From: Chitinophagaceae bacterium
Lineage (GTDB): Bacteria; Bacteroidota; Bacteroidia; Chitinophagales; Chitinophagaceae
Length of the DNA: 43,443 bases
Direction: 5' to 3'
Assembly (NCBI GenBank): GCA_025934485.1
Contig: JAICXX010000032.1
Coordinates: 1 to 43,443, forward strand
Below are positions 1-8,495 of this stretch, piece after piece (the first letter of the stretch is position 1; each line of letters begins with the position of its first letter). The translations under genes and the position numbers were made by a program. The notes below the pieces were generated by a model that did no database searches, was not told the origin of the DNA, and saw only the letters and a program-made list of their open reading frames with translations.

Positions 1-1
1 T

Positions 2-136
2 AACCAGGATATTACGACGCTGCTCCAGGCCATTAACGGCATGGTTCCAGGACCCGGCATAGGCCCCACCTTCAAAAAGATCGACTTCCCCACAGGCTCC
101 ATCCTCGTTCGCACCGGCGTGGGATTCGATCTCTGA
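2..136 (+). CDS. 3' end of an unknown gene (C-terminal 44 residues)
   Basis: An open frame runs from the window edge to a TGA at 134-136 and gives 44 residues ending in TGVGFDL. The codon pattern looks like real coding sequence and no start lies inside the window, so this is the tail of a gene that begins upstream. The segment has no motif I recognise. It ends 29 bases before the stop of the opposing DUF2027 gene, so the two are convergent. Function unknown; confidence reflects only that it is coding. Confidence 0.5.
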   Translation, partial: NQDITTLLQAINGMVPGPGIGPTFKKIDFPTGSILVRTGVGFDL

Positions 137-165
137 TGAGGGTTCGGCCATAAGGAGCCACCCCC

Positions 166-1215
166 TTATTTACCATATTGAAAAAAGATCTCGGTAGCCC
201 CATACCCATAGCGGGGGTCATACCGGTTCACGAAGGATTTGACATTGCGTTTCACGCGCAGCATCTCGTGGATCTCATCCCGCAGCTTCCCGCTTCCGAC
301 ACCATGGATCACGACCATGCTGGGCAGATGATGCGCCACCGCGAGATCGAAATATTTCTCGAAGGTTTGCAGCTGCAGGGTCAGGATCTCGAAGTTGTCC
401 AATGCACCAGGCTTGTCGGTGATCTTGTCGGCATGCAAGTCCAGCTCGGAACGCGCCGGCTCGAGATGCTGCCGCGCCCGCGAAGCCTCATAGACGCGGA
501 ATCCAGACCCCGACAGCAGACTTCGGGTATCTACCGTCTCTTCCACCGGCTTATAGGGATAGCTTTCGAATAGCTTGAAGGAAAAGGTCGCCTCGCCTTT
601 CTTTTTGATCTCCTCGATCCGGCCAAAGACCTGCTTTGCCCTCAGCTTCAGCGAGGTCTCATAATGATCGGCCTTGGTCTTATCCGGCGTCACCAGCGAG
701 AATTCGCATTCGAACACCGGGTTATCGTTCAAATTCTCAAAAGGAATATCGTGCAGATAGAAATCCTGCCCGGCAGGGATCTGGTTGTCGAGCGCAAATT
801 CGCTCTCGCCCAAAGCCGCCATATTATAAGAGAAGTTAAATCCTGTAGTTGTGCTGTTGACCAGGTAGATCTTGAGACTCTGCACGACGTCATCTCCAAA
901 TTCATCACTATCCCACACCGGAAGGAACGTCAGCCAGACCCCCTCGGCCAGCCGCGCAATGGGCTCTTTCTTCTTGCCCGGCGCCGGCTTCTCGGGCGGC
1001 AGCTGGTCAATGTATTTCTTAGGCTTCTTCTCGCCCGGGAAAAGCTTTTTCTCCGTGAACCGTTTGAAATAAGGAAAATCAAGCTGATCGGTGTACGCCG
1101 GAAACTTCACGCCCCGCACGTCTACCAACACCATTTTGTCATTGATGATCCCTACGACCTCGCCTTCATCATTGGAATGCTGTATTACGACCTTATCGCC
1201 TACGTCGAACTTCAT
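166..1215 (-). CDS. DUF2027 / Smr-domain protein
   Basis: This 349-residue protein begins with a small beta-rich, KOW-like segment (about 1-45, FDVGDKVVIQ). A central region of DUF2027 type follows. The C-terminus (about 260-349) resembles an Smr domain, with a LHADKI start and the MVVIHGVGSGKLR loop. Smr domains, known from MutS2 and stand-alone proteins, bind or cut nucleic acids; the role of the Bacteroidota family is not established. I start at the ATG at 1215, because the in-frame TTG at 1224 is part of a promoter box (TAATTTTG, 1222-1229). That box lies only 6 nt before the ATG and has a TTG 21 nt further upstream, so the mRNA may be leaderless. The promoter lies in the 3' end of the permease gene. 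Family assignment is fairly sure; function is inferred. Confidence 0.85.
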   Translation of the reverse strand: MKFDVGDKVVIQHSNDEGEVVGIINDKMVLVDVRGVKFPAYTDQLDFPYFKRFTEKKLFPGEKKPKKYIDQLPPEKPAPGKKKEPIARLAEGVWLTFLPVWDSDEFGDDVVQSLKIYLVNSTTTGFNFSYNMAALGESEFALDNQIPAGQDFYLHDIPFENLNDNPVFECEFSLVTPDKTKADHYETSLKLRAKQVFGRIEEIKKKGEATFSFKLFESYPYKPVEETVDTRSLLSGSGFRVYEASRARQHLEPARSELDLHADKITDKPGALDNFEILTLQLQTFEKYFDLAVAHHLPSMVVIHGVGSGKLRDEIHEMLRVKRNVKSFVNRYDPRYGYGATEIFFQYGK

Positions 1216-1221
1216 TATGTG

Positions 1222-1229
1222 CAAAATTA
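1222..1229 (-). promoter_or_regulatory. Promoter -7 box for the DUF2027 gene
   Basis: On the minus strand this reads TAATTTTG, a perfect match to the Bacteroidota -7 consensus TAnnTTTG. A TTG (-33-like) lies 21 nt upstream at 1251-1253. The box is 6 nt from the ATG at 1215, which predicts a leaderless transcript. It abuts the stop codon of the permease gene. Confidence 0.55.
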
Positions 1230-1233
1230 CGAA

Positions 1234-2961
1234 TTATTCCGCCTCGACCCCAACTGCTGCAGGCTCGCGCTCCGGCTTGTTCAGCAGGCTCTTCCGGTAG
1301 CCATACAGGAAATAGATCGTAAGCCCGAACGCCATCCAGACAAAGAACCATTCCCAGGCGATGGCCGGGATCTCGATGAGTAAATAGGCGCAGAACAAAA
1401 CGCCCAAAACGGGGATCAGCGAATATTTGCGGATCGCCGTGGCGAGCGACAATCCAAAAGCGAGTATCGTATACACCAGGAACAGTACCTCCTGCAATCC
1501 GACCTCGGTGATATGCCGGACGGCCGATCCCAGCCGCTCGCGGAATAAGACCAGGAACAGGATAAAAAGCACCGGGACGATAAACCGGCCACTGACATAC
1601 GGCATCCGGAATCCCCGCGTCTGCACACCTTCCTGGCGCGGCAGGACGAGTACCCCCCAGCTCACCAACACAAAGGCGAACAGCGTACCGATACTGGTGA
1701 GCTGTGTCATGAGCCCGCTATCCATGAAGAGAGTCGGCACCGCGACGATGATGCCCGTAACGATCGTGGAGAACCATGGCGTATGATACTTCTTATGGAT
1801 CTTGCCGAAGGCCTTGGGCAGCAATCCGTCGCGGCTCATGCTCATCCAGATACGCGGCTGGCCCAGCTGAAACACCAGCAACACACTGGTCGTGGCGATC
1901 ACCGCGCTGGCCGAAATGATATAGCCGATCCATTTTTGGTGTACCCGGTTGAACACGAAGGCCAGCGGATCGGTGACACCCAACTCCGAATAGTTGACCA
2001 TCCCGGTGAGCACCAGCGCGATGAGGATATAGAGCGCCGTACAGATCAGCAGCGAATAGATCATCCCCTTGGGCAGATCACGCTGGGCGTCCTTGCATTC
2101 TTCCGCCGTCGTCGAGATCGCATCGAACCCGATATAGGCATAAAAGACCGCCGACACCCCCTTGAGCACGCCCCCAAACCCATTGGGAAGAAACGGCACC
2201 CAATTAGCCGTCTTGACAAAAAAGGCGCCTACAATGATCACCAGGATGACCACCGCGATCTTGAAGATCACCATGGCATTTGTCGTCTTCTTGCTCTCTC
2301 TGATACCGATATAGGTGATATAGGCGATGATACAGACAATAATGAATGCGGGGATGTTCATGATGATATGCGCCCCCCCGATCACCGGCGCCGAATGCCA
2401 GGTATCGACGGCGGCTTTCCCCATCTCATCCAGCACGCCGCCTTTTGCCAGCGTATCCTGCGCCGCCAGAAAGGCCGACTTGGCCGTCCCCGGGTCGGTG
2501 AGCAGCCAGCCCGGCAGGTGAATATCAAACCCCAGTAACAGATTGTTGAAATAGCCGCTCCAGGCGATCGCCACCACGATATTCCCGATGGCATATTCCA
2601 GGATCAGCGCCCAGCCGATGATCCAGGCGATCATCTCCCCGAAGGCCACATAAGCATAGGTATAGGCGCTTCCCGCTATGGGAATCCTGCTGGCGAACTC
2701 CGCGTAGCAAAGTGCAGAAAATCCACAGGTCACCGCCGTAAGGACAAATAGCAGCGAGATACCCGGTCCACCATCCTTGGCCGCCGTCCCGATGGTGGAA
2801 AAGATCCCCGCTCCCACCACCGCCGCGATGCCCATAAAAGTCAGATCGCGCACGTTCAGGACCCTGCTCAGACCCGTACCGCCATGTCCATCGAAACACC
2901 CGTCCGCTGCGTCCCTCGCGATCTTTTCTAATGACTTTTTTCGGAATATGGAATTGATCAT
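1234..2961 (-). CDS. APC-family amino acid permease
   Basis: A 575-residue inner-membrane transporter with 12 or more hydrophobic segments. After a soluble, basic N-terminus comes the family hallmark FMGIAAVVGAGIFSTIG (about 40-56), the broken first helix that binds substrate in APC-superfamily carriers. Later segments include CYAEFASRIPIAGSAYTY and FYAYIGFDAISTTAEECKD. The arrangement best fits the cationic amino acid transporter branch (YfnA/CAT-like); the exact substrate cannot be read. The ATG at 2961 (MINSIFRKK) is preferred over an upstream in-frame start because it begins the conserved N-terminus and sits behind a promoter-like TAATATTG box (2965-2972) with TTTG 21 nt upstream. It is divergent from the DUF695-like gene, with a perfect inverted repeat between them. 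Confidence 0.9.
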   Translation of the reverse strand: MINSIFRKKSLEKIARDAADGCFDGHGGTGLSRVLNVRDLTFMGIAAVVGAGIFSTIGTAAKDGGPGISLLFVLTAVTCGFSALCYAEFASRIPIAGSAYTYAYVAFGEMIAWIIGWALILEYAIGNIVVAIAWSGYFNNLLLGFDIHLPGWLLTDPGTAKSAFLAAQDTLAKGGVLDEMGKAAVDTWHSAPVIGGAHIIMNIPAFIIVCIIAYITYIGIRESKKTTNAMVIFKIAVVILVIIVGAFFVKTANWVPFLPNGFGGVLKGVSAVFYAYIGFDAISTTAEECKDAQRDLPKGMIYSLLICTALYILIALVLTGMVNYSELGVTDPLAFVFNRVHQKWIGYIISASAVIATTSVLLVFQLGQPRIWMSMSRDGLLPKAFGKIHKKYHTPWFSTIVTGIIVAVPTLFMDSGLMTQLTSIGTLFAFVLVSWGVLVLPRQEGVQTRGFRMPYVSGRFIVPVLFILFLVLFRERLGSAVRHITEVGLQEVLFLVYTILAFGLSLATAIRKYSLIPVLGVLFCAYLLIEIPAIAWEWFFVWMAFGLTIYFLYGYRKSLLNKPEREPAAVGVEAE

Positions 2962-2975
2962 TGCCAATATTAGGA

Positions 2976-3000
2976 AAATTTGGCTAAACCAGCCAAATTT
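2976..3000. promoter_or_regulatory. Perfect 10-bp inverted repeat in a divergent intergenic region
   Basis: AAATTTGGCT, five bases, then AGCCAAATTT. It lies between the divergent starts at 2961 and 3008 and covers the TTTG that would serve as the -33 box of the permease promoter. Its right arm ends 7 bases before the ATG at 3008. It could be an operator for a dimeric repressor or a hairpin in the leader of the plus-strand gene. Confidence 0.5.
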
Positions 3001-3007
3001 GCCCGGT

Positions 3008-4120
3008 ATGAACTTCCTGAAAAAACTGCTGACCAAAAAGACCGCCGTAGCCACCGATCAACCGTTCTGGGAATGGTTCGGAGAGAACGAGGCGGAATCC
3101 TTTCTCGCCGTTAAAAGCAAAGACTCTCACCGGATCAACGACCGATTCCTGAAGGCCATCATGCCCCGGCTGCAGGCCGTCTGCGATAATTTATACTGCG
3201 AAGTGGGCATGTATGACGATACACGGGCCGAATTGGTGATCTCTGCCCAGGGCGATGTCAAATCCTTTGTCTTTGCCGAAGAGCTCGTCGACCAGGCTCC
3301 CGAGTTCAACCGCTGGAAGATCACTGCACTGAAACCGGCCCTGGGAGTTCACAACAACAGCATTCATATTGGCGGCTATGTCTTCAACTGTCAGAATTTC
3401 GGCTTCTTTTATGACGACGACCCGCAATATCCCGATGAGGTCCGCCTCAGCTTTGTCTACCCGGATTTCACGGAAGAGAACAAAGAGGTCGTTACCCAGG
3501 GCGTTTTCCTGCTGCTGGAAACGGTGCTTGGCGAACGCGACGCCGCCGTCCTCATCGATCAGGCAACAGTAAAAGACCCTTCCCCGGATGACAAAGAGCT
3601 GATCCCGATGGAAAAATTGATCGATTTCCTCCGCTGGAAAGAAAAAGAGTTTGTCGAGAAATACCAGGGTGTCCGGCATGCAACGGAGCATGACAACTAT
3701 TCCGGTCTGGAAGGCGAAGACGAAGGCGGCTTTCCCTCTATAGGTCTGGTCAACCATGATCTGCTGGAGTGGGACGCCAAAGCTTCCCATCCGTGGATGC
3801 TGGTGATCGAGATCGACTACAATAAGACTAAAGGGGCCGATAGCAAAGGCATGCCGGATGAAAAAAACTATGCGTCGATGAACGGGCTCGAAGAAGCATT
3901 GATCGGGCAGTTACCCGACTCGGCCGGCTATCTAAGCCTCGGCAGGGAAACCTACAAAGGCAAAACGACCCTGTACATGGCCTGCAAAGAATACCGGCTC
4001 GCGTCGAAAACGACCCATGACCTGCTGCAACGTTATAAGGAACAGCTGGCCTGCTCCTATGATATCTACAAAGACAAATATTGGCGAACGATGGAAAAAT
4101 TCCGAGAGGCGCTACTTTGA
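3008..4120 (+). CDS. DUF695-like cytosolic protein of unknown function
   Basis: This 370-residue soluble protein has no signal peptide or membrane segment. The N-terminal half (FWEWFGENEAESF, then repeated beta-alpha stretches) and the C-terminal segment (HPWMLVIEIDY, then LGRETYKGKTTLYMACKEYR) have the look of DUF695-family proteins. That assignment is from memory of the family pattern and is tentative. The ATG at 3008 is the only good start after the divergent inverted repeat; upstream in-frame codons belong to the opposing permease gene. It converges on the polyprenyl synthase gene, with 21 bases between the stops. Function unknown. Confidence 0.75.
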   Translation: MNFLKKLLTKKTAVATDQPFWEWFGENEAESFLAVKSKDSHRINDRFLKAIMPRLQAVCDNLYCEVGMYDDTRAELVISAQGDVKSFVFAEELVDQAPEFNRWKITALKPALGVHNNSIHIGGYVFNCQNFGFFYDDDPQYPDEVRLSFVYPDFTEENKEVVTQGVFLLLETVLGERDAAVLIDQATVKDPSPDDKELIPMEKLIDFLRWKEKEFVEKYQGVRHATEHDNYSGLEGEDEGGFPSIGLVNHDLLEWDAKASHPWMLVIEIDYNKTKGADSKGMPDEKNYASMNGLEEALIGQLPDSAGYLSLGRETYKGKTTLYMACKEYRLASKTTHDLLQRYKEQLACSYDIYKDKYWRTMEKFREALL

Positions 4121-4141
4121 GCGGCCGAGCCCCGCGCGGCG

Positions 4142-5107
4142 TCAATGCTCGCGCTGCAGCAAAAGCTCCACGACATGGCGGAGCGGCTCCTTGCGTTTCG
4201 AAGTGACGGCGATATCGTCCAGCCGTTGAAGCGCCGCGGCATGATACTGGTGTTTGAGCTCGAGCGCCCAGCTGCCCACCCCACAGGCCTTGAAGATACC
4301 CAGCATCCCCGCCACCTTTTCGTCGGGCGGCGCGTTCTTCAAAACCCCGATCTCCCGCCGCTGTGCGGCATCCGCGACCTCCAGCGTTTTGATCAGCAAA
4401 AAGGTTTTTTTATCGGCTAAGATATCTCCCCCCACCTGCTTCCCGAATTTCGAGGCATCCCCATAACAATCCAGGTAGTCGTCCTGCACCTGGAACGCCA
4501 GCCCCAGGTTGCGTCCGAAATCATAGATGATATCCTGGTTGCCCAATCCGGCTCCGCCCAGCAACGCCCCGATCCGCAGACAGCCTGCCAGCAACACGGA
4601 GGTCTTTAGCTCGATCATTTTTAAATAGTCGTCCATCGACACCACGGCACGGGATTCGAAATCCATGTCCAGCTGCTGGCCTTCGCAGACCTTCATCGCC
4701 GTTTGGTTAAAGAGCTGCAGCAGCTTGCGGATATGAGGAGACCGAACTTTACCGATATATTCATAGCTGACGACCATCATCACATCGCCGGCCAGGATCG
4801 CCGTGGAGGACCCATATTTGGCATGGACCGTGGGCTGGCCCCGCCGCAGCGGCGCCTTGTCCATGATATCGTCGTGGATAAGGGTGAAATTATGAAAGAG
4901 TTCGAGTGCAGTGGCCATCTCCCAGGCATCGTCCTCGATAGGCCCGAAGAGCTCATTCCCCATCAGACAAAGCACCGGCCGGATACGTTTGCCGCCGAGC
5001 CCAAGGAAATATTCGGCTGGATCATACAGACTATCGGGATAAAGCGGGAAATGACGGGTCTTGAACCTCGCAGCAAAGGCTGCGGACAATTCTTCGAAAC
5101 TCTGCAT
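4142..5107 (-). CDS. Polyprenyl diphosphate synthase
   Basis: A 321-residue all-helical trans-isoprenyl diphosphate synthase. It condenses isopentenyl diphosphate with an allylic diphosphate to make a longer prenyl chain. Visible motifs are LGLGGKRIRPVL (substrate phosphate binding), the first Asp-rich motif in HDDIMDKAPLRRG, and the second in FQVQDDYLDCYGD, all in the usual order. Chain length (farnesyl, geranylgeranyl, octaprenyl) cannot be settled by eye. I start at the ATG at 5107 (MQSFEEL). The in-frame TTG at 5113 is part of a TACATTTG promoter box (5111-5118), so the mRNA is probably leaderless. The gene lies 47 bases downstream of the rnr stop on the same strand. Confidence 0.92.
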   Translation of the reverse strand: MQSFEELSAAFAARFKTRHFPLYPDSLYDPAEYFLGLGGKRIRPVLCLMGNELFGPIEDDAWEMATALELFHNFTLIHDDIMDKAPLRRGQPTVHAKYGSSTAILAGDVMMVVSYEYIGKVRSPHIRKLLQLFNQTAMKVCEGQQLDMDFESRAVVSMDDYLKMIELKTSVLLAGCLRIGALLGGAGLGNQDIIYDFGRNLGLAFQVQDDYLDCYGDASKFGKQVGGDILADKKTFLLIKTLEVADAAQRREIGVLKNAPPDEKVAGMLGIFKACGVGSWALELKHQYHAAALQRLDDIAVTSKRKEPLRHVVELLLQREH

Positions 5108-5110
5108 GGC

Positions 5111-5118
5111 CAAATGTA
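5111..5118 (-). promoter_or_regulatory. Promoter -7 box for the polyprenyl synthase gene
   Basis: The minus strand reads TACATTTG, a perfect TAnnTTTG match, 3 nt upstream of the ATG at 5107. I see no clear -33 TTG at the usual distance. Confidence 0.45.
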
Positions 5119-5154
5119 CGGCTTTCTGCTAAGAGCCGGCCCGTGCAGGAGCCC

Positions 5155-7290
5155 CTACTTCTTCTTTTTCCGCGTTTTCGGCGCCGAAGCCCCGGTGGCT
5201 TTGTGCGAGCCGCGCTTTTCATGCGCCCCGCCTTTTTTCGCATGGCCACCCCGCGCTGCTTTCTTATGTCCATGTACCGGCGGTTCTTCGGAAGAAGGCA
5301 ATACCACCGCGCCCGGCGCATTCCGTTCTGCCGCTGTGATCACCCATTCATAATCCAGTTGCCGCTTCGTCAGGTTGGCGGCGACGACCTTGATCATCAC
5401 CTTGTCGCCCATGCGGAATTGCCGTCCGCTGCGGCGGCCCACCAGGCTATAGTCGCTTTCGATATGGCGGAAATCATCGTATTCGAGCAGGCTGTTGATG
5501 CTCACGAGGCCCTCGCATTTGTGTTCGACGGTCTCGACCCAGAACCCAAACGACGCCACACCACTGATGACACCCTCGAATTCATCGCCCAAAAAGCTCT
5601 GCATGTACTCCACCTGTTTGTACTTATTCGACGCCCGCTCGCTTTCCATCGCGGCCCGCTCGCGCTCGCTGCTGTGTTTGCATTTGGCCTCGAGCTTTTT
5701 GTCGACCTCGATGTGCTGATCCAGCACTTCCTGCAGTATCCGGTGGACCATGACGTCCGGATAACGCCGGATCGGCGAGGTGAAATGACAGTAGTGTTCG
5801 AATCCCAATCCATAGTGACCGATATTCTCTGTGGTATAAACGGCTTTGGCCATGGTGCGGATGCCCAGCTGTTCCAGCACATGCTGCTCGGGACGGCCCT
5901 GCACATCCTGCAGCATCTGATTGAAGCTCCTGGCGATCGCCTGCGGACTCTCGATATCGAAGACATGCCCGTACTTCTTCGCGAACTCGATAAACGGCAG
6001 CAGTTTTTCTTTATCGGGAGTATCGTGTACCCGGTACGGAAAGGGGATCGGTTTCTTATTGATCTTGACTTTCCCGACAGCCTCCGCTACATGGCGATTT
6101 GCCAATAGCATAAACTCTTCCACCAGCTGATGCGCTTCCTTGCTCTCTTTGACCATGATGCCCACCGGCTTGCCTTTCTCATCCAGCTTGAACCGGACCT
6201 CCGTGGAAGAGAAATTGATGGCGCCTTTGCGGAACCGCTGTTTGCGCAACCGCTGGGCGATGTCGTTCAGGAGTTCGATCTCGGGTTGGTAGAGGCCCGT
6301 CTTCTGTTCGATGATCTCCTGTACCTCTTCATAAGTGAATCGGTGATCGCTGTGGATCACGGTGCGGCCAAGCCAGGTCCCTTTCACCTCCCCTTTTGGT
6401 GTCATCCGGAATACCGCGGAAAAAGTCAGCTTATCCTCGTGCGGCCGGAGCGAACAGAGTTCATTGGAAATACGTTCCGGCAACATGGGGTTGACGCGGT
6501 CCGGCAGATAGACGCTGGTAGCACGGTCATAAGCTTCCTTGTCGAGCGCCGTCTCGGGCTCTACATAATAGCTTACGTCGGCGATATGCACCCCGAGTTC
6601 CAGCAGCCCGTTGTCGAGCGGGCGGATCGAGATGGCGTCGTCGAAGTCCTTGGCATCCACCGGGTCGATGGTGAAAGTGAGCACAGGGCGCATATCCTTG
6701 CGTTTCCCGATCTCGGCGGCGGGGATCAGATCCGGCAGCCGTTCCGACTCCTCGAGCACATTCTCAGGGAAGAAGATGGGGAAGCCGGCCTCCAGCAGGA
6801 TCTCTTTCATCGCCCCGTCGTTCTCGTCGGTCTTATCCATCACCTGGATGACCTCACCCTGCGGCTTTTTGTTCTTTTCCCATTCGGTAATGCGGACGAT
6901 CACCTTGTCGTTGTTCTTCGCGCCATTCAAGGCGGCGAGCGGAATATAGATGTCCGGCATCGGTTTGTCGGACTCGGCGATAAAAAAGGCAAAGGAAGCG
7001 CTGGTCTGGATATGTCCAAGGAAATCCAGCTGTTTGCGGTCCGTGACCTCCACGACCTCGCCCTGCGAGCGTCCGCTGCGCGAGGCATTGTTCACCACCC
7101 GCACCCGCACCGTATCTCCGTGCAGGGCTGTGTTGAAATCCGCCGGCCGTACCAGGATATCCTGGTCACGATCTTCCACGATCACAAAGCCCATTCCGCT
7201 TCTGGTAACATCCAGACGCCCCGTAAACGTATCGGCGCCATGGGCGGCCGGGTCTTTTTTATTTTTATTTTTCTTCTTTTTATTTTTCAT
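5155..7290 (-). CDS. rnr: Ribonuclease R (3'-5' exoribonuclease)
   Basis: A 711-residue RNB-family exoribonuclease that degrades structured RNA from the 3' end and takes part in RNA and ribosome quality control. In order: a very Lys-rich start (MKNKKKKNKNKKD), OB-fold cold-shock domains (about 20-170), the RNB catalytic domain with DPVDAKDFDDAIS (the Mg-binding Asp cluster) and YLPDRVNPMLPERISNELCS, the HYCHFTSPIRRYPDVMVHR motif, an S1 domain (about 580-665), and a Lys/His/Gly-rich tail ending RKKKK. Basic ends are typical for RNase R and help RNA binding. Length is normal for the phylum. The ATG at 7290 lies inside the lpxK coding end (11-base overlap), so the two are translated from one message. 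Confidence 0.95.
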   Translation of the reverse strand: MKNKKKKNKNKKDPAAHGADTFTGRLDVTRSGMGFVIVEDRDQDILVRPADFNTALHGDTVRVRVVNNASRSGRSQGEVVEVTDRKQLDFLGHIQTSASFAFFIAESDKPMPDIYIPLAALNGAKNNDKVIVRITEWEKNKKPQGEVIQVMDKTDENDGAMKEILLEAGFPIFFPENVLEESERLPDLIPAAEIGKRKDMRPVLTFTIDPVDAKDFDDAISIRPLDNGLLELGVHIADVSYYVEPETALDKEAYDRATSVYLPDRVNPMLPERISNELCSLRPHEDKLTFSAVFRMTPKGEVKGTWLGRTVIHSDHRFTYEEVQEIIEQKTGLYQPEIELLNDIAQRLRKQRFRKGAINFSSTEVRFKLDEKGKPVGIMVKESKEAHQLVEEFMLLANRHVAEAVGKVKINKKPIPFPYRVHDTPDKEKLLPFIEFAKKYGHVFDIESPQAIARSFNQMLQDVQGRPEQHVLEQLGIRTMAKAVYTTENIGHYGLGFEHYCHFTSPIRRYPDVMVHRILQEVLDQHIEVDKKLEAKCKHSSERERAAMESERASNKYKQVEYMQSFLGDEFEGVISGVASFGFWVETVEHKCEGLVSINSLLEYDDFRHIESDYSLVGRRSGRQFRMGDKVMIKVVAANLTKRQLDYEWVITAAERNAPGAVVLPSSEEPPVHGHKKAARGGHAKKGGAHEKRGSHKATGASAPKTRKKKK

Positions 7291-8461
7291 TGCTTATAGC
7301 ATTAAACTCTTTGATGAATGTAACAATTATATCAGTAAACCTGGGCTCGTCGCCAAACAAAAACCCCGGCGCGATCGGCAGGACATAGAAGGGAAGGCCT
7401 TCCAGCTCCTGCCGGAATTTGATCAGCCTCACCGCGTCTTTCTCCGTGGTCAGGATGATCTTCTTTTCTGCCTGGATGGACCCGAACCGACGGGTGATCG
7501 ACCGCAGATCGTCGATCGTGAAGATATGGTGATCCCCATAGGCGATCTCATAATAGGTCCGCGAATGCTGATCCAGCCATTGCTTTAACGGCGCCGGGTT
7601 GGCGATGCCCGTCACCAGCAAAACTTCGATCGTGTTGTCGATGACGATCTCCGCAGGCAAACGCCCACCCCCCCGCTCCATTGGCATGTCCCCTCCCGGC
7701 CGCTCCGCTTGCGTCGTCACCCCGTGCCCCCTGGCCGTGCCCGGGCCGATGCCCTGCGTGATGTGGTACGGCTGGCCGTATCGGATCGTCGAAAAGAACA
7801 CCTGCTGATGCCCCCGGGGACCGATCTCGGTGACGATAGCGCGACGCTGCTCCTCGCTCAGTTCGGCCGGACATTTGGTGACGACGATGATCCCGGCGCG
7901 CCGGTAGCTGGATGGCGCATCCCGCAGATCCCCGCTGGGCAGCCACCAGTCCCGGGTAAACAAGTTGGAGTAGTCGGTGAGCAGCACATTGAGTCCCGCG
8001 CGTACCGTCCGGTGCTGAAAGGCGTCGTCCAGGATGATCGCCCGGGTCGCCGGCCGGTCGTGCAACAGCTGTGGGATGGCCACGATCCGCTCTTCACCCA
8101 CGGCAATGGTCACATCCGGGAATTTGCTGTGGAATTGCATCGGCTCATCCCCGATGTCCAACGCGGTCGTGGAAGCGTTCGCCAGCGCGTATCCCCTCGT
8201 CTTGCGTTTATATCCCCGGCTCAACACGGCGATGGGATACTGGTCTTTCAGCAACCGGATCAGCCATTCCACCATCGGCGATTTACCCGTGCCTCCCACC
8301 GCCAGGTTACCCACACAGATGATGGGAAGACTAAAGGCCGACGACCGCAAAATACCTTTATCGAACAGCCAGTTCCGGATCGTAACGATAAGTGCGTAAA
8401 CCAGGGAGAAGGGAAACAGGAGTATGCGTATCGATTTGAGCAATGGGAAGTTGAAGTTCAT
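7280..8461 (-). CDS. lpxK: Tetraacyldisaccharide 4'-kinase (lipid A biosynthesis)
   Basis: A 393-residue inner-membrane-associated kinase that phosphorylates the 4' position of the tetraacyldisaccharide to make lipid IVA. The N-terminal hydrophobic helix (about 8-27) anchors it. The P-loop GNLAVGGTGKSP (51-62) and the ILDDAFQHR motif (143-151) are both present. Between about residues 237 and 270 there is a Gly/Arg/Pro-rich stretch (GPGTARGHGVTTQAER and on) that I do not expect in the family; it keeps the frame and looks like a loop insertion. Upstream, TATCTTTA at 8478-8485 (minus) is one base off the promoter consensus. It overlaps rnr by 11 bases. An LpxK gene shows an organism with lipid A and hence an outer membrane. 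Confidence 0.94.
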   Translation of the reverse strand: MNFNFPLLKSIRILLFPFSLVYALIVTIRNWLFDKGILRSSAFSLPIICVGNLAVGGTGKSPMVEWLIRLLKDQYPIAVLSRGYKRKTRGYALANASTTALDIGDEPMQFHSKFPDVTIAVGEERIVAIPQLLHDRPATRAIILDDAFQHRTVRAGLNVLLTDYSNLFTRDWWLPSGDLRDAPSSYRRAGIIVVTKCPAELSEEQRRAIVTEIGPRGHQQVFFSTIRYGQPYHITQGIGPGTARGHGVTTQAERPGGDMPMERGGGRLPAEIVIDNTIEVLLVTGIANPAPLKQWLDQHSRTYYEIAYGDHHIFTIDDLRSITRRFGSIQAEKKIILTTEKDAVRLIKFRQELEGLPFYVLPIAPGFLFGDEPRFTDIIVTFIKEFNAISNEK

Positions 8462-8495
8462 AGTAAGAGACCTGGCATAAAGATACGCAAATTTG

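Noticed and set aside
1216..1224. TTG as start codon for the DUF2027 gene (and likewise at 5113 and 10590)
   Set aside because: In each case the TTG belongs to a TAnnTTTG-like promoter box and a good ATG follows within 12 bases.
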